Source: CADEED01 sp035765415 (lineage in GTDB: Bacteria; Pseudomonadota; Gammaproteobacteria; Steroidobacterales; Steroidobacteraceae). From it: a DNA stretch of 64,000 nt. The DNA is taken from NCBI GenBank assembly GCA_035765415.1, contig DASTXR010000054.1:23295-87294 (forward strand), read 5' to 3'. The position numbers and the translations under genes were made by a program. The notes under the pieces are model-generated. The model did no database searches and was not told the DNA's origin. It saw nothing but the letters and a program-made list of their open reading frames with translations. Positions within the stretch are counted from its first letter, which is position 1. Each line of letters starts with the position of its first letter. Of the stretch, positions 1 through 7,070 are shown piece after piece.

Positions 1-261
1 CTGCTGCAGCCAGTGGCCACGGACCCGGTGCGCGAGCGCTACGCCTACCGCGAATCCTCCGCGCCGAAGGAGCTGTTCACCGAGCGCGAGATCGGCATCC
101 TGCGCTTGCTCGCCGGCGGTTACTCCAACAAGGAGATCGCGCGGTCGCTGTTCCTCGCCGAGGGAACGGTGAAGAACTATGTGTCCGATATCCTCGAGAA
201 GCTCGACGCGCGCGACAGGACGCGTGCGGTGCTCAAGGCCATCACGCTGCGCATCATCTAG
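1..261 (+). CDS. LuxR/NarL-family response regulator, C-terminal part (cut by window edge)
   Basis: The reading frame is open from base 1, so the gene starts outside the window and only about 86 C-terminal residues are visible. They form a GerE/LuxR-type helix-turn-helix with the usual LTxRE-like opening (FTEREIGILRLLA), the SNKEIA turn and the EGTVKNYVSDILEKL recognition helix. This is the DNA-binding half of a NarL/FixJ-type regulator. A receiver domain is expected upstream but cannot be seen. The GTG at 13 is not a credible true start because the frame continues to the edge. A strong hairpin follows the stop. Confidence 0.85.
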   Translation: MLQPVATDPVRERYAYRESSAPKELFTEREIGILRLLAGGYSNKEIARSLFLAEGTVKNYVSDILEKLDARDRTRAVLKAITLRII

Positions 262-294
262 CGCGACGCAGGCCGGTCCCGGACCTGCGTCGCG
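262..294. terminator. GC-rich hairpin between convergent genes
   Basis: A perfect 11-bp stem (CGCGACGCAGG with CCTGCGTCGCG) and an 11-nt loop begin directly after the stop of the regulator gene and end before the stop of the convergent gene. There is no clear T-run, so it may be an RNA-stabilising or weak bidirectional terminator hairpin. Confidence 0.5.
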
Positions 295-306
295 CCTCCC
301 TGATGC

Positions 307-819
307 CTACTTCGCGACGCTCCTGGCGGCTTTCAGCACCGCGGTGTCCACGTCTTCGCGCATCTTGCGCTTGCTGGCGGCCTCGAGAAATCTCGAAGCG
401 TCACGTCCGCCAATCTTGCGCAGCGCCTCCGCGGATCGCACGGCATAGTTGGCCCGATAGTTCTCGAGGTACATCTTCACGTACTCATCCTGCGACTGCT
501 CGAGCTTGATCTCCTCATGAGTGCGCGCGTACTCGACCATCTTCTGGTAGGTACTCTCGAGATGCAGCTGGTACTTCTCCAGGCTGGCTGGCGAAGGCCC
601 GCGCTCGAGCGCGGCGCCGAGCGTCGGCACGGCCAGCTCGCCGTACCTGGCCACGACCTCGAGCTCGCCTTCCGTGCACTCCTCGCACTCGAGCCAGGCC
701 ACCACGGCCTGGCGTATGGCGAGCGATTGTTCGGGCGGCAGTTCCGCCGCGGCGCTCAGAACCGGCACGACCAGCAAAGCGACGCCGGCTGCCACCCACA
801 TTTGTTTGAATGACTTCAT
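307..819 (-). CDS. Small exported protein of unknown function, HEAT-like
   Basis: This encodes 170 residues. An N-terminal signal peptide (residues 1 to about 24, ending in SAAA) indicates export to the periplasm. The mature part is mostly helical and charged, with an early paired-cysteine motif (WLECEECTEGEL) and segments that look like a degenerate HEAT or armadillo repeat. I chose the ATG at 819 because AGGAGA lies just upstream and the signal peptide starts there. A longer in-frame extension reads into the upstream protease gene. It begins 11 bp after the metalloprotease stop, so the two are very likely co-transcribed. A partner or inhibitor role for the protease is a guess from position only. 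Confidence 0.7.
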   Translation of the reverse strand: MKSFKQMWVAAGVALLVVPVLSAAAELPPEQSLAIRQAVVAWLECEECTEGELEVVARYGELAVPTLGAALERGPSPASLEKYQLHLESTYQKMVEYARTHEEIKLEQSQDEYVKMYLENYRANYAVRSAEALRKIGGRDASRFLEAASKRKMREDVDTAVLKAARSVAK

Positions 820-830
820 TTGGCTTCTCC

Positions 831-2300
831 TTACTTCGGCAGCACGTCGGCAGCCAGCGGCGGGCAGTGTGTGTCGGTGAAGATCGAGCACGTGACATTG
901 CCACTGATGGTGTTGGGGCATCGGCGCACAGGTCCGGTGCGCACTCCATTGGAGTTCAGCGTGGACGAGCAATGCGCGTTCATGCGGAACGACTGGCCGT
1001 CGGCGAAGTGCGTGCGGGCGGCGCCACCACCGATCATGACGTTGGTCACGGGGAATGCCGGATCACCGTTGGTGTGAGACAGGCTCATCGAATGCCCGAA
1101 CTCGTGCGCCAGCGTCTGGTTGTTAGCCGTGGTGCCCACATACTGGACGTTGCGGTCGACGCCGCAATTCACGCCGGTGAACGCATCGTTGACGTAGTAC
1201 GCATTGAGCTGCCCCGCCACGAAGAACGCGCTGCCAATCACGGCTGGCGCACTCGCGCAACCGGTGCCGATGGTCGCCACCGCCAGCGGATTGCCGCTCA
1301 CGAAATGGAATACCGGCGCAAAGCCGATGCCGGAGTTGTTGGTGTTGTACAGCAGGTTGGCGTTGTTGACGTCGCCCAGCGCGGTGATGAACGAACCCGG
1401 CCGCGCCAGCCATACGTGCAGTGGCGCCATGAGCCGGTCCGGCGTGAGATTCACGTTCAGCGTGTCGCCGAGAAAATCGGTCCATGCCGCCACGCCCGGC
1501 ACGAATTTCATCGCGTCATCGTCGGAGAACACTGCGACCTCGGAACGGCAGCCGCCATTCGAGAGCACGCTGCCCATGCCGATGATTCCCGCACCGCGGC
1601 GCTCTTCCTCGAACACACATCCCGTGGAGCGGCGCGCATCCACGAGCACCGCCGCCGCATCGCCCGAAGCGTTGTTGGACAGCACGATGCGATCTCTCAG
1701 CGGAAAAAAGCAGCGTGGGAAACGGAACGCGATCTTGTACTCGTTGACGCGATACTTGTCGTAGTACTGCTCGATGGTGATGCTGCCGCTGTCGCCCGCA
1801 TCCTCCAGGTTGGCCAACATGAAAGCCTGGGACTGCTTCGCCTGCCCCTGAAGCCACGCCTGATCCAGACCCACATCGAGCTGCGCCACCGGGGCGCGAC
1901 CGGCGAGCTCAACGGGCAGGCCCGAGATGGACGCTTCGCCCTTGCCGATGAGCAGATTCTCCGCCGAGCCCTGCGCCGTGCCTTCGAATTTGAGCCCCGC
2001 GGCTACGTCTCGTGGAAGGCGGGAGAATTTCAGCGTGGCGGACTCGAGCGGAGCGCCCTCCACTTTTATGCGCCACGAGAGCCGGTCGAGAATGCCCGGG
2101 CAACCCGGACAGCAGTCGACGATCTCGCAGCCGACCGGCACCCATTCAGTAAAGATGTCCTTGGGAAGCTCGAATGTATCGGTCGCGCACACTTTCCAGT
2201 TGCGCGACAGGCCGATGTCGTCAGCCGCTTGCGCGGTGAGCCCCGAGAAGGCACATGCGATGGCAAAGACAGCCAGCGCCCTGCGGATATGTCGTTCCAT
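831..2300 (-). CDS. Secreted zinc metalloprotease, metzincin-like
   Basis: This encodes 489 residues with a signal peptide (1 to about 24, ending TAQA). The sequence shows HEFGHSMSLSH near residue 400. This is an HExxHxxxxxH zinc site in which the third histidine is the metzincin ligand. A short hydrophobic VMIGG segment about 15 residues later could be the Met-turn. The N-terminal 60 residues are cysteine rich (CEIVDCCPGCPG) and more cysteines occur to the C terminus, which fits a disulfide-stabilised extracellular enzyme. The metzincin loop normally reads HExxHxxGxxH. Here serine replaces the glycine, so assignment to a precise family is uncertain. The start at 2300 is supported by GGAGGAAT just upstream. 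The frame runs open further upstream without homology. A small exported protein follows in the same operon. Confidence 0.8.
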   Translation of the reverse strand: MERHIRRALAVFAIACAFSGLTAQAADDIGLSRNWKVCATDTFELPKDIFTEWVPVGCEIVDCCPGCPGILDRLSWRIKVEGAPLESATLKFSRLPRDVAAGLKFEGTAQGSAENLLIGKGEASISGLPVELAGRAPVAQLDVGLDQAWLQGQAKQSQAFMLANLEDAGDSGSITIEQYYDKYRVNEYKIAFRFPRCFFPLRDRIVLSNNASGDAAAVLVDARRSTGCVFEEERRGAGIIGMGSVLSNGGCRSEVAVFSDDDAMKFVPGVAAWTDFLGDTLNVNLTPDRLMAPLHVWLARPGSFITALGDVNNANLLYNTNNSGIGFAPVFHFVSGNPLAVATIGTGCASAPAVIGSAFFVAGQLNAYYVNDAFTGVNCGVDRNVQYVGTTANNQTLAHEFGHSMSLSHTNGDPAFPVTNVMIGGGAARTHFADGQSFRMNAHCSSTLNSNGVRTGPVRRCPNTISGNVTCSIFTDTHCPPLAADVLPK

Positions 2301-2642
2301 GATTCCTCCGGCGAGTGAGTCCTTCCCCCGTGCGGAAGAATTAACTCGCGCAGGCTCGCACCACAATGCACGCCGCGCGCGAGCGGTGCGCACTTGTGAA
2401 ACAGTTCCGTAAGTAGTTTGACGTCGCCGCGAACTGCGACAAGCCCCGAGGTCAAGCCCGCAGCTTCGGGCGATGACTGCGGGAGTAGCTAGGGCCAAAT
2501 GGCCACAGTACCCGCATGAGGGCTGACGATGCCACCGGACATCTTCGGCGAACGGCACGCGGCGCTGTCGGGCAACCGAATAGGCCACCGGCTGATGGCG
2601 CCACCTGCCGCGCGCGTACACCCTGCGCAAACGGAGGTACTT
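2301..2642. other. Intergenic region between divergent genes
   Basis: This 342-bp stretch separates the metalloprotease gene (minus) from the SRPBCC gene (plus). It should hold both promoters. Open frames within it on either strand lack a credible ribosome site or recognisable protein. I see no clear operator, tRNA or terminator, only a ribosome site (GGAGG) at its right end. Confidence 0.5.
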
Positions 2643-3050
2643 ATGGCCAGTATTCGCAAGGAGATTCGAATCGACGCGCCCGTGGACCGTGTCTGGGACG
2701 CGCTGCGGGACATCGGCGCGCTGCACACGAAGCTGGTGCCGGGTTTCGTGAAGGACACGCGCATGGAAGGCAACACGCGCGTCGTCACTTTCGGCAACGG
2801 CATGGTCGCGCGCGAAGAGATCGTGAGCGTGGATGCCGCGCAGCGCCGCGTGGCATGGGCGATCGTCGGCCAGCAGTTCCGGCACTACAACGGAGCCGCG
2901 TGGGTGGACCCGGATCCCAGGGGTGGTTCACGTTTCGTCTGGGCGACCGACCTTCTGCCCGACGAGCTCGCGGCGCAGGTCGATCAGATGATGACCGCGG
3001 GTATCGCCGTGGTGAAACAAACCATGGAATCGCCGGCAAAGGCCGCCTGA
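2643..3050 (+). CDS. SRPBCC-family (START-like) protein
   Basis: This encodes 135 residues. The opening (IRKEIRIDAPVDRVWDALRDI) is the typical first strand and helix of the SRPBCC/polyketide-cyclase fold, a helix-grip domain that binds small hydrophobic ligands. The rest keeps the alternating strand pattern and ends with the long C-terminal helix (ELAAQVDQMMTAGIAVVKQTME). No catalytic residue can be assigned. GGAGG precedes the ATG at 2643, and an upstream in-frame ATG at 2529 lacks a ribosome site. It stands alone. Confidence 0.8.
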   Translation: MASIRKEIRIDAPVDRVWDALRDIGALHTKLVPGFVKDTRMEGNTRVVTFGNGMVAREEIVSVDAAQRRVAWAIVGQQFRHYNGAAWVDPDPRGGSRFVWATDLLPDELAAQVDQMMTAGIAVVKQTMESPAKAA

Positions 3051-3329
3051 TCTTAGACCTCGGTCGATTGCGTGCTTCGGAGTGCGCGTGTTAGAAAATT
3101 GGCGTCCGAACGCGGATCGGACATGAGCGCGCTGCCCGGAGGGGGTCCTGCAAGAGGACAAGTGGGGTTTCGCGCCGCCGAGCCGACCTTTCGTCGGATT
3201 CGGTTTCGTTCAGCGCCAGCCCTCGCTCGCATTCCTGCGAGCGAGCGGCTGCGCGCGGTGCGGACTCGCGAGCCGCTGCCGCCACAATTCATCATCTTTG
3301 CGGCCATCACCGGCTGCTAGGCTTCGCAG

Positions 3330-4091
3330 GTGCCGTTTACGATTTCACACGCCGCCGCGGTCCTGCCGCTGCAAAACGCCCGAAGACTGCCCTTGCCGCT
3401 TGCTGCGCTGATGATCGGCAGCATGTCGCCCGACTTCGCGTATTTCCTGCCCGGAGAACCCGCGCGCATGCAGACGCACAGCATCCCGGGAGTGTTCCTG
3501 TTCTGCTGGCCGGTCAGCGTTGCACTCTGGCTCCTGTTCGTTCGCGTGCTCGAACAGCCGACGCGAGCGTTGCTTCCGGAAAGCTGGCGCTCTCGCTTTG
3601 CCCCATCCGAACGGGAGATTTCCTTCAAGTCGCTGGCCTGGGGCTCGCTCGCCGTCATCGTGGGAGCGTTGACGCATATCGTCTGGGACTCGTTCACGCA
3701 CCGGGGGACGGGCGTGGTCGGGGCCATCCCCGCGCTGCGCGAAGTGGCGTTTCACTACGCAGGCTGGCGGATCCGCTGGTTCGTGGTGTTGCAGTACGTG
3801 AGTTCGGTAATCGGGATACTGGCGCTCATGTTCTGGGCCTGGAGGCTGCCTCCCGGCCGCTACCCGCAGCCATCGCTGCTCTCCGTCCCCCACGCAACGC
3901 GCGTGTCATGCGCCGCCATTCTCGTCACGGCTTCGGCAGGCCTCGCGATCGCCGGCTATGTTCTCAATTCCGACACATGGTTCGTACGCCGCGTGTTCCA
4001 CTTCCTGATCGGCGGAATGACGGGCTGGGCCGTGGCCTGGCTCGCCATCGCGCTGTGGATAGGCGGAAGAATGCGGGCGATCAAGAGTTAG
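3330..4091 (+). CDS. DUF4184-family membrane protein
   Basis: This encodes 253 residues starting at GTG. The opening MPFTISHAAAVLP, followed by a short segment with SPDF, is the signature of the DUF4184 family. Later conserved pieces are a histidine-aspartate stretch (LTHIVWDSFTH) and five to six membrane segments. The family is related in layout to YdjM/DUF457 membrane metal-dependent hydrolases, but no substrate is known. Its 3' end overlaps the convergent msrA gene by 11 bp. Confidence 0.8.
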   Translation: MPFTISHAAAVLPLQNARRLPLPLAALMIGSMSPDFAYFLPGEPARMQTHSIPGVFLFCWPVSVALWLLFVRVLEQPTRALLPESWRSRFAPSEREISFKSLAWGSLAVIVGALTHIVWDSFTHRGTGVVGAIPALREVAFHYAGWRIRWFVVLQYVSSVIGILALMFWAWRLPPGRYPQPSLLSVPHATRVSCAAILVTASAGLAIAGYVLNSDTWFVRRVFHFLIGGMTGWAVAWLAIALWIGGRMRAIKS

Positions 4092-4731
4092 CGGCCGCCG
4101 GCGAATAGCTGACCCCGCAGCCTCCGAGCCCGCAATAACCATTCGGGTTTTTCGCGAGGTACTGCTGGTGATATTCCTCGGCGTAGTAGAACTCGGGCGC
4201 GTCCCGGATCTCGGTGGTGATGGTGGCGCGGTGCGCCATGGTCAGCGCTTCCTGGTAGGAACGCTTGCTGGCTTCCGCGGCCTGGTGCTGCGCGCTGGTG
4301 GTCGTATAGATAGCCGAACGGTACTGCGTGCCCACGTCCCCGCCCTGGCGCATGCCCTGCGTGGGGTCGTGCGATTCCCAGAAAGCCTTGAGCAGCGTGT
4401 CGTAGCTCAGTTTGTTAGGGTCGTAGACCACGCGCACCACTTCGGTGTGGCCGGTACGACCTGAACATACTTCTTCGTAGGTGGCGTTCGGCGTAAAGCC
4501 GCCCGCGTAGCCCACCGCCGTGGTGACCACACCCGGAATCTGCCAGAACTTGCGCTCCGCGCCCCAGAAACACCCGAGGCCGAACACCGCTTCTTCGAGC
4601 CCGCCCGCGGCCGGCTGCTTGATGTTGCTGCCGTTCACGAAGTGTTTGCCCGACAGCGGCAGCGGCGTGTTACGGCCCGGCAATGCTTCGGTTTCGGCGG
4701 GAATGGTGGTTTTCTTCGAAAGGAGTGCCAT
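4081..4731 (-). CDS. msrA: Peptide-methionine (S)-S-oxide reductase
   Basis: This encodes 216 residues. MsrA reduces methionine-S-sulfoxide in proteins and free methionine. The catalytic motif GCFWG is at residues 53-57 with Cys54 as nucleophile. The family blocks GYAGG, TGHTEVV and EYHQQYL follow, and the C terminus carries cysteines (GYCGLGGCGVSY) of the kind that resolve the disulfide. Length matches the long E. coli-type enzyme. The start at 4731 has AGGAG upstream, and the frame stays open far beyond it without meaning. It is divergent from the methyltransferase-like gene at 4813. Confidence 0.96.
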   Translation of the reverse strand: MALLSKKTTIPAETEALPGRNTPLPLSGKHFVNGSNIKQPAAGGLEEAVFGLGCFWGAERKFWQIPGVVTTAVGYAGGFTPNATYEEVCSGRTGHTEVVRVVYDPNKLSYDTLLKAFWESHDPTQGMRQGGDVGTQYRSAIYTTTSAQHQAAEASKRSYQEALTMAHRATITTEIRDAPEFYYAEEYHQQYLAKNPNGYCGLGGCGVSYSPAAANS

Positions 4732-4812
4732 ACGGGGCTCCTGGTATCGCGGGAGAGGACCCGAAGTGTGGGGTCTCAGCGTGCGGTTCTCAACTGCTAG
4801 ACTGCGCCGCCG

Positions 4813-5397
4813 ATGACAGAGTCCGCCAGCACACCACGCCTGCGCGCCACATTCGCGATCTACCTCGCCCTGATCGTGGCGACCGCAGTCATTGGCCCGC
4901 ACGGAATCCCGCCGACCTGGCACTACGCCACCGGTCTCGTGGGTTTCGGGTTCGTGGCGGTGGCCTGCCTGGGCCGCATCTGGTGCTCGTTGTTCATCGC
5001 CGGACACAAGGATGAAGTGCTGGTCACCACCGGGCCCTATGCCCTGTGCCGGCACCCGCTCTACGCGTTCTCCGTGCTCGGCGCGCTGGGTCTCGGGCTC
5101 ACCAGCCGCTCCGTCCTGCTGTGCATCCTGGTCGTGGCGCTGATATCCGCGCTCGTGGTCTACGCGGCATCCTGCGAAGAACAGTTCCTCGCCGACACGT
5201 TCCCGGACGAGTTCAAGGCGTACGTCGCGGCCACGCCGAACAAGTGGCTGCCCGCATCGAGAAAATCGCCATTGCCCGCAACGCTCGATGTTCGCCCTGC
5301 CGTTTTCTGGAAAGCGTTCCTCGATGCCGGTTCGTTCTTCCTGCTGTGGTTGCTGGTGGCGCTGGCCGCGGAGTTCCGCACCTTTCACAATTTCTGA
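4813..5397 (+). CDS. Isoprenylcysteine carboxyl methyltransferase-family membrane protein
   Basis: This encodes 194 residues with about four to five membrane spans. The block GPYALCRHPLYAFSVLGALG is the NADB-like SAM-binding signature of the ICMT/PEMT methyltransferase superfamily, and the region with EEQFLADTFPDEFKAY is its usual C-terminal glutamate-containing element. Bacterial members are integral membrane methyltransferases or reductases of mostly unknown substrate. A hydrophobic tail (residues about 165-190) follows the conserved core. Confidence 0.8.
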   Translation: MTESASTPRLRATFAIYLALIVATAVIGPHGIPPTWHYATGLVGFGFVAVACLGRIWCSLFIAGHKDEVLVTTGPYALCRHPLYAFSVLGALGLGLTSRSVLLCILVVALISALVVYAASCEEQFLADTFPDEFKAYVAATPNKWLPASRKSPLPATLDVRPAVFWKAFLDAGSFFLLWLLVALAAEFRTFHNF

Positions 5398-5434
5398 CAG
5401 CGTTCCGCGTCGCGTGCGCGTAGGCTGGCGCGTC

Positions 5435-5890
5435 ATGAAAGCATTAGCTGCGAAAACCTTCGGCCTGCTGCTCTGCGGCATGTTCGGCGCCGGTATCCTA
5501 ACTACGTCCTGCAAGACAGTTTCGCAGCCCGTGAAAGAAGCCTCGCCCATGACACTGCTCGACACGTCATGGCGGCTCACGCAACTCGGTGATGAGGTCA
5601 TCGAGAATCCGCCGGGCGCGAAAGCCGTCAATTTCCTGCTGCAGCCTTCGAACACCGGGCTCGTCGGCTTCTCGGGTTGCAATCGCATGTTCGGCCAGTA
5701 TGCACTCGAAGGCTCGTCGCTGAAGTTCGATGGGATGGGCGGCACCCGGATGTTCTGCGAGGCGCACATGGACCTCGAACAGAAATTCCTGGCGATGTTC
5801 GGCCAGGTCGCCGGCTGGAAAATCGAGGGCACCACGCTGCAATTGCTGGACAACACCGGAAAGGCGATCGCCACGTTCAACACACCATGA
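5435..5890 (+). CDS. META-domain protein, exported
   Basis: This encodes 151 residues. A signal peptide is followed by a cysteine (TTSC) that is a weak lipobox. From about residue 40 the protein is a META domain (LLDTSWRLTQLGD, the GFSGCNRMFG block, MGGTRMFC), related to heat-shock protein HslJ. It ends in the usual WKIEGTTLQLLD..TGKAIATF pattern. I chose the ATG at 5435 because the signal peptide begins there. Its stop overlaps the start of the next META gene by ATGA, so the pair is translationally coupled and probably arose by duplication. Confidence 0.85.
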   Translation: MKALAAKTFGLLLCGMFGAGILTTSCKTVSQPVKEASPMTLLDTSWRLTQLGDEVIENPPGAKAVNFLLQPSNTGLVGFSGCNRMFGQYALEGSSLKFDGMGGTRMFCEAHMDLEQKFLAMFGQVAGWKIEGTTLQLLDNTGKAIATFNTP

Positions 5891-6693
5891 GAGCGTTCAG
5901 CGTATTGATGCTGTCGATGGCGTTGGCTGCGTGCACGACAGAACTGTTGGCGATGCAGCCAGGCACCAGCAGGCCGCCCGAAGGGCATGCATCGATCAGC
6001 GTCACCGTTTCGTACGGCGCGCAAACGCCGCCGCCGGCCGGCGCGGAACTGCATCTGTCTCTGGAAGACGTATCGCGTGCCGACGCTCCTGCTCACGTCA
6101 TATCGGCGACATCGGTCAGCTCATCGTTGTCGTCGCCACTCGAATTCGAAATCACCTACGACCCGTCGGTCATCATCGCGAACCATCGCTACGTGGTTCG
6201 CGCCAGGGTCATGAAGGACGGCGCCGAGTTGTTCGTCTCGGACAAGGCCTATCCCGTGCTCGGCGCTGCGAACATCACCCATCTGCACGTGCTGATGCGT
6301 CGCGCGTCGGCTGCGACGAGCCCTGCATCCGACCAATCGACGGCGCAGCTCGAGAACACCTATTGGAAGCTCATGACTCTCGGCGATGAAAAGGTTGCGT
6401 CGCCCGCGGGTGCGCGCGAAATTCATTTCGTCATGCAGTCCGAAGGACATCGCGTTCATGGATTCGCGGGCTGCAACGGCATGATGGGCAGCTACACGCT
6501 GAACGCCACGCGCCTCGCGTTCAGCCAGATGGGCGGCACCATGATGGCGTGCACGAACGGCATGGAACTGGAACAGAAGTTCCACCAGGTGTTTCCGCGC
6601 GTCGCTGCGTGGAAGATCGAAGGCGAGTCGCTGCAACTACTCGACGCGGCGGGAACGGTGCTCGCAACCTTCGAGTCGCGCTACCTGAGGTGA
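5887..6693 (+). CDS. Lipoprotein with YbaY-like and META domains
   Basis: This encodes 268 residues. The signal peptide ends in a good lipobox (LAAC, Cys16), so an outer-membrane or periplasmic lipoprotein is expected. Residues about 35-140 resemble the YbaY/YscW lipoprotein beta-sandwich, with strands such as ISVTVSY and the YVVRARVMKDGAELFVSD block. Residues about 155-268 form a META domain (LENTYWKLMTLGDE, GFAGCNGMMGSY, MGGTMMAC, WKIEGESLQLLD) very like the domain of the preceding gene. The start overlaps the stop of that gene by four bases. The role is probably envelope stress or protein quality control, as known for HslJ relatives; this is inference. Confidence 0.85.
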   Translation: MRAFSVLMLSMALAACTTELLAMQPGTSRPPEGHASISVTVSYGAQTPPPAGAELHLSLEDVSRADAPAHVISATSVSSSLSSPLEFEITYDPSVIIANHRYVVRARVMKDGAELFVSDKAYPVLGAANITHLHVLMRRASAATSPASDQSTAQLENTYWKLMTLGDEKVASPAGAREIHFVMQSEGHRVHGFAGCNGMMGSYTLNATRLAFSQMGGTMMACTNGMELEQKFHQVFPRVAAWKIEGESLQLLDAAGTVLATFESRYLR

Positions 6694-6698
6694 AGAGG

Positions 6699-7007
6699 CT
6701 ACCTGGCGGGCGCGGCACACTGGTATTGCCGCGTCACCAGCCACTTGCTGCAGTCGGTCTCGATGCCGTCGATGCACTGGCGGGATTCGCCCTTGCGACG
6801 CGCATTGGGATAGCCCCAGTCCTTGCAACGTTCGCGAGCCATTTCCAGGCCCGCGCGCTCATCCAGCTGCGGGCTTTCGTACTTGCGGTATTCATATGAC
6901 AAGTCGACCGTGCCCGCGTCCCGATCGCTGCCGGCTTCATTCCACAACTTGTAGGTGGTGCAGGCGCTGATGAGCGCAAAACTGGCCAGGAGCAGTAGAC
7001 GGTTCAT
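6699..7007 (-). CDS. YecR-like lipoprotein
   Basis: This encodes 102 residues with a lipoprotein signal (LISAC, Cys16). The mature region has the YecR-family pattern: W...GS....GTVDLSYEY, then P.LDE.AGLEMARERC and DWGYPNARRKGES.QC. Function is unknown. The start at 7007 gives a complete lipoprotein signal, and an upstream in-frame start at 7070 would bury it. It is convergent with the META gene (5-bp gap) and divergent from the transporter-acyltransferase gene. Confidence 0.8.
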   Translation of the reverse strand: MNRLLLLASFALISACTTYKLWNEAGSDRDAGTVDLSYEYRKYESPQLDERAGLEMARERCKDWGYPNARRKGESRQCIDGIETDCSKWLVTRQYQCAAPAR

Positions 7008-7070
7008 GGACTCACTGTAGCGTTTTTCAGTACCGGTCCGACAGCGGGGTTCTGGTATATATGCCAGCAC

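Noticed and set aside
810..2318. Plus-strand 502-codon frame opposite the metalloprotease
   Set aside because: It is His/Arg/Val-rich antisense shadow, lacks any motif, and the opposite frame has a signal peptide and a zinc site.
4732..6096. Long minus-strand extension of the msrA frame
   Set aside because: It crosses three plus-strand genes and shows no domain; msrA begins at 4731 with a ribosome site.
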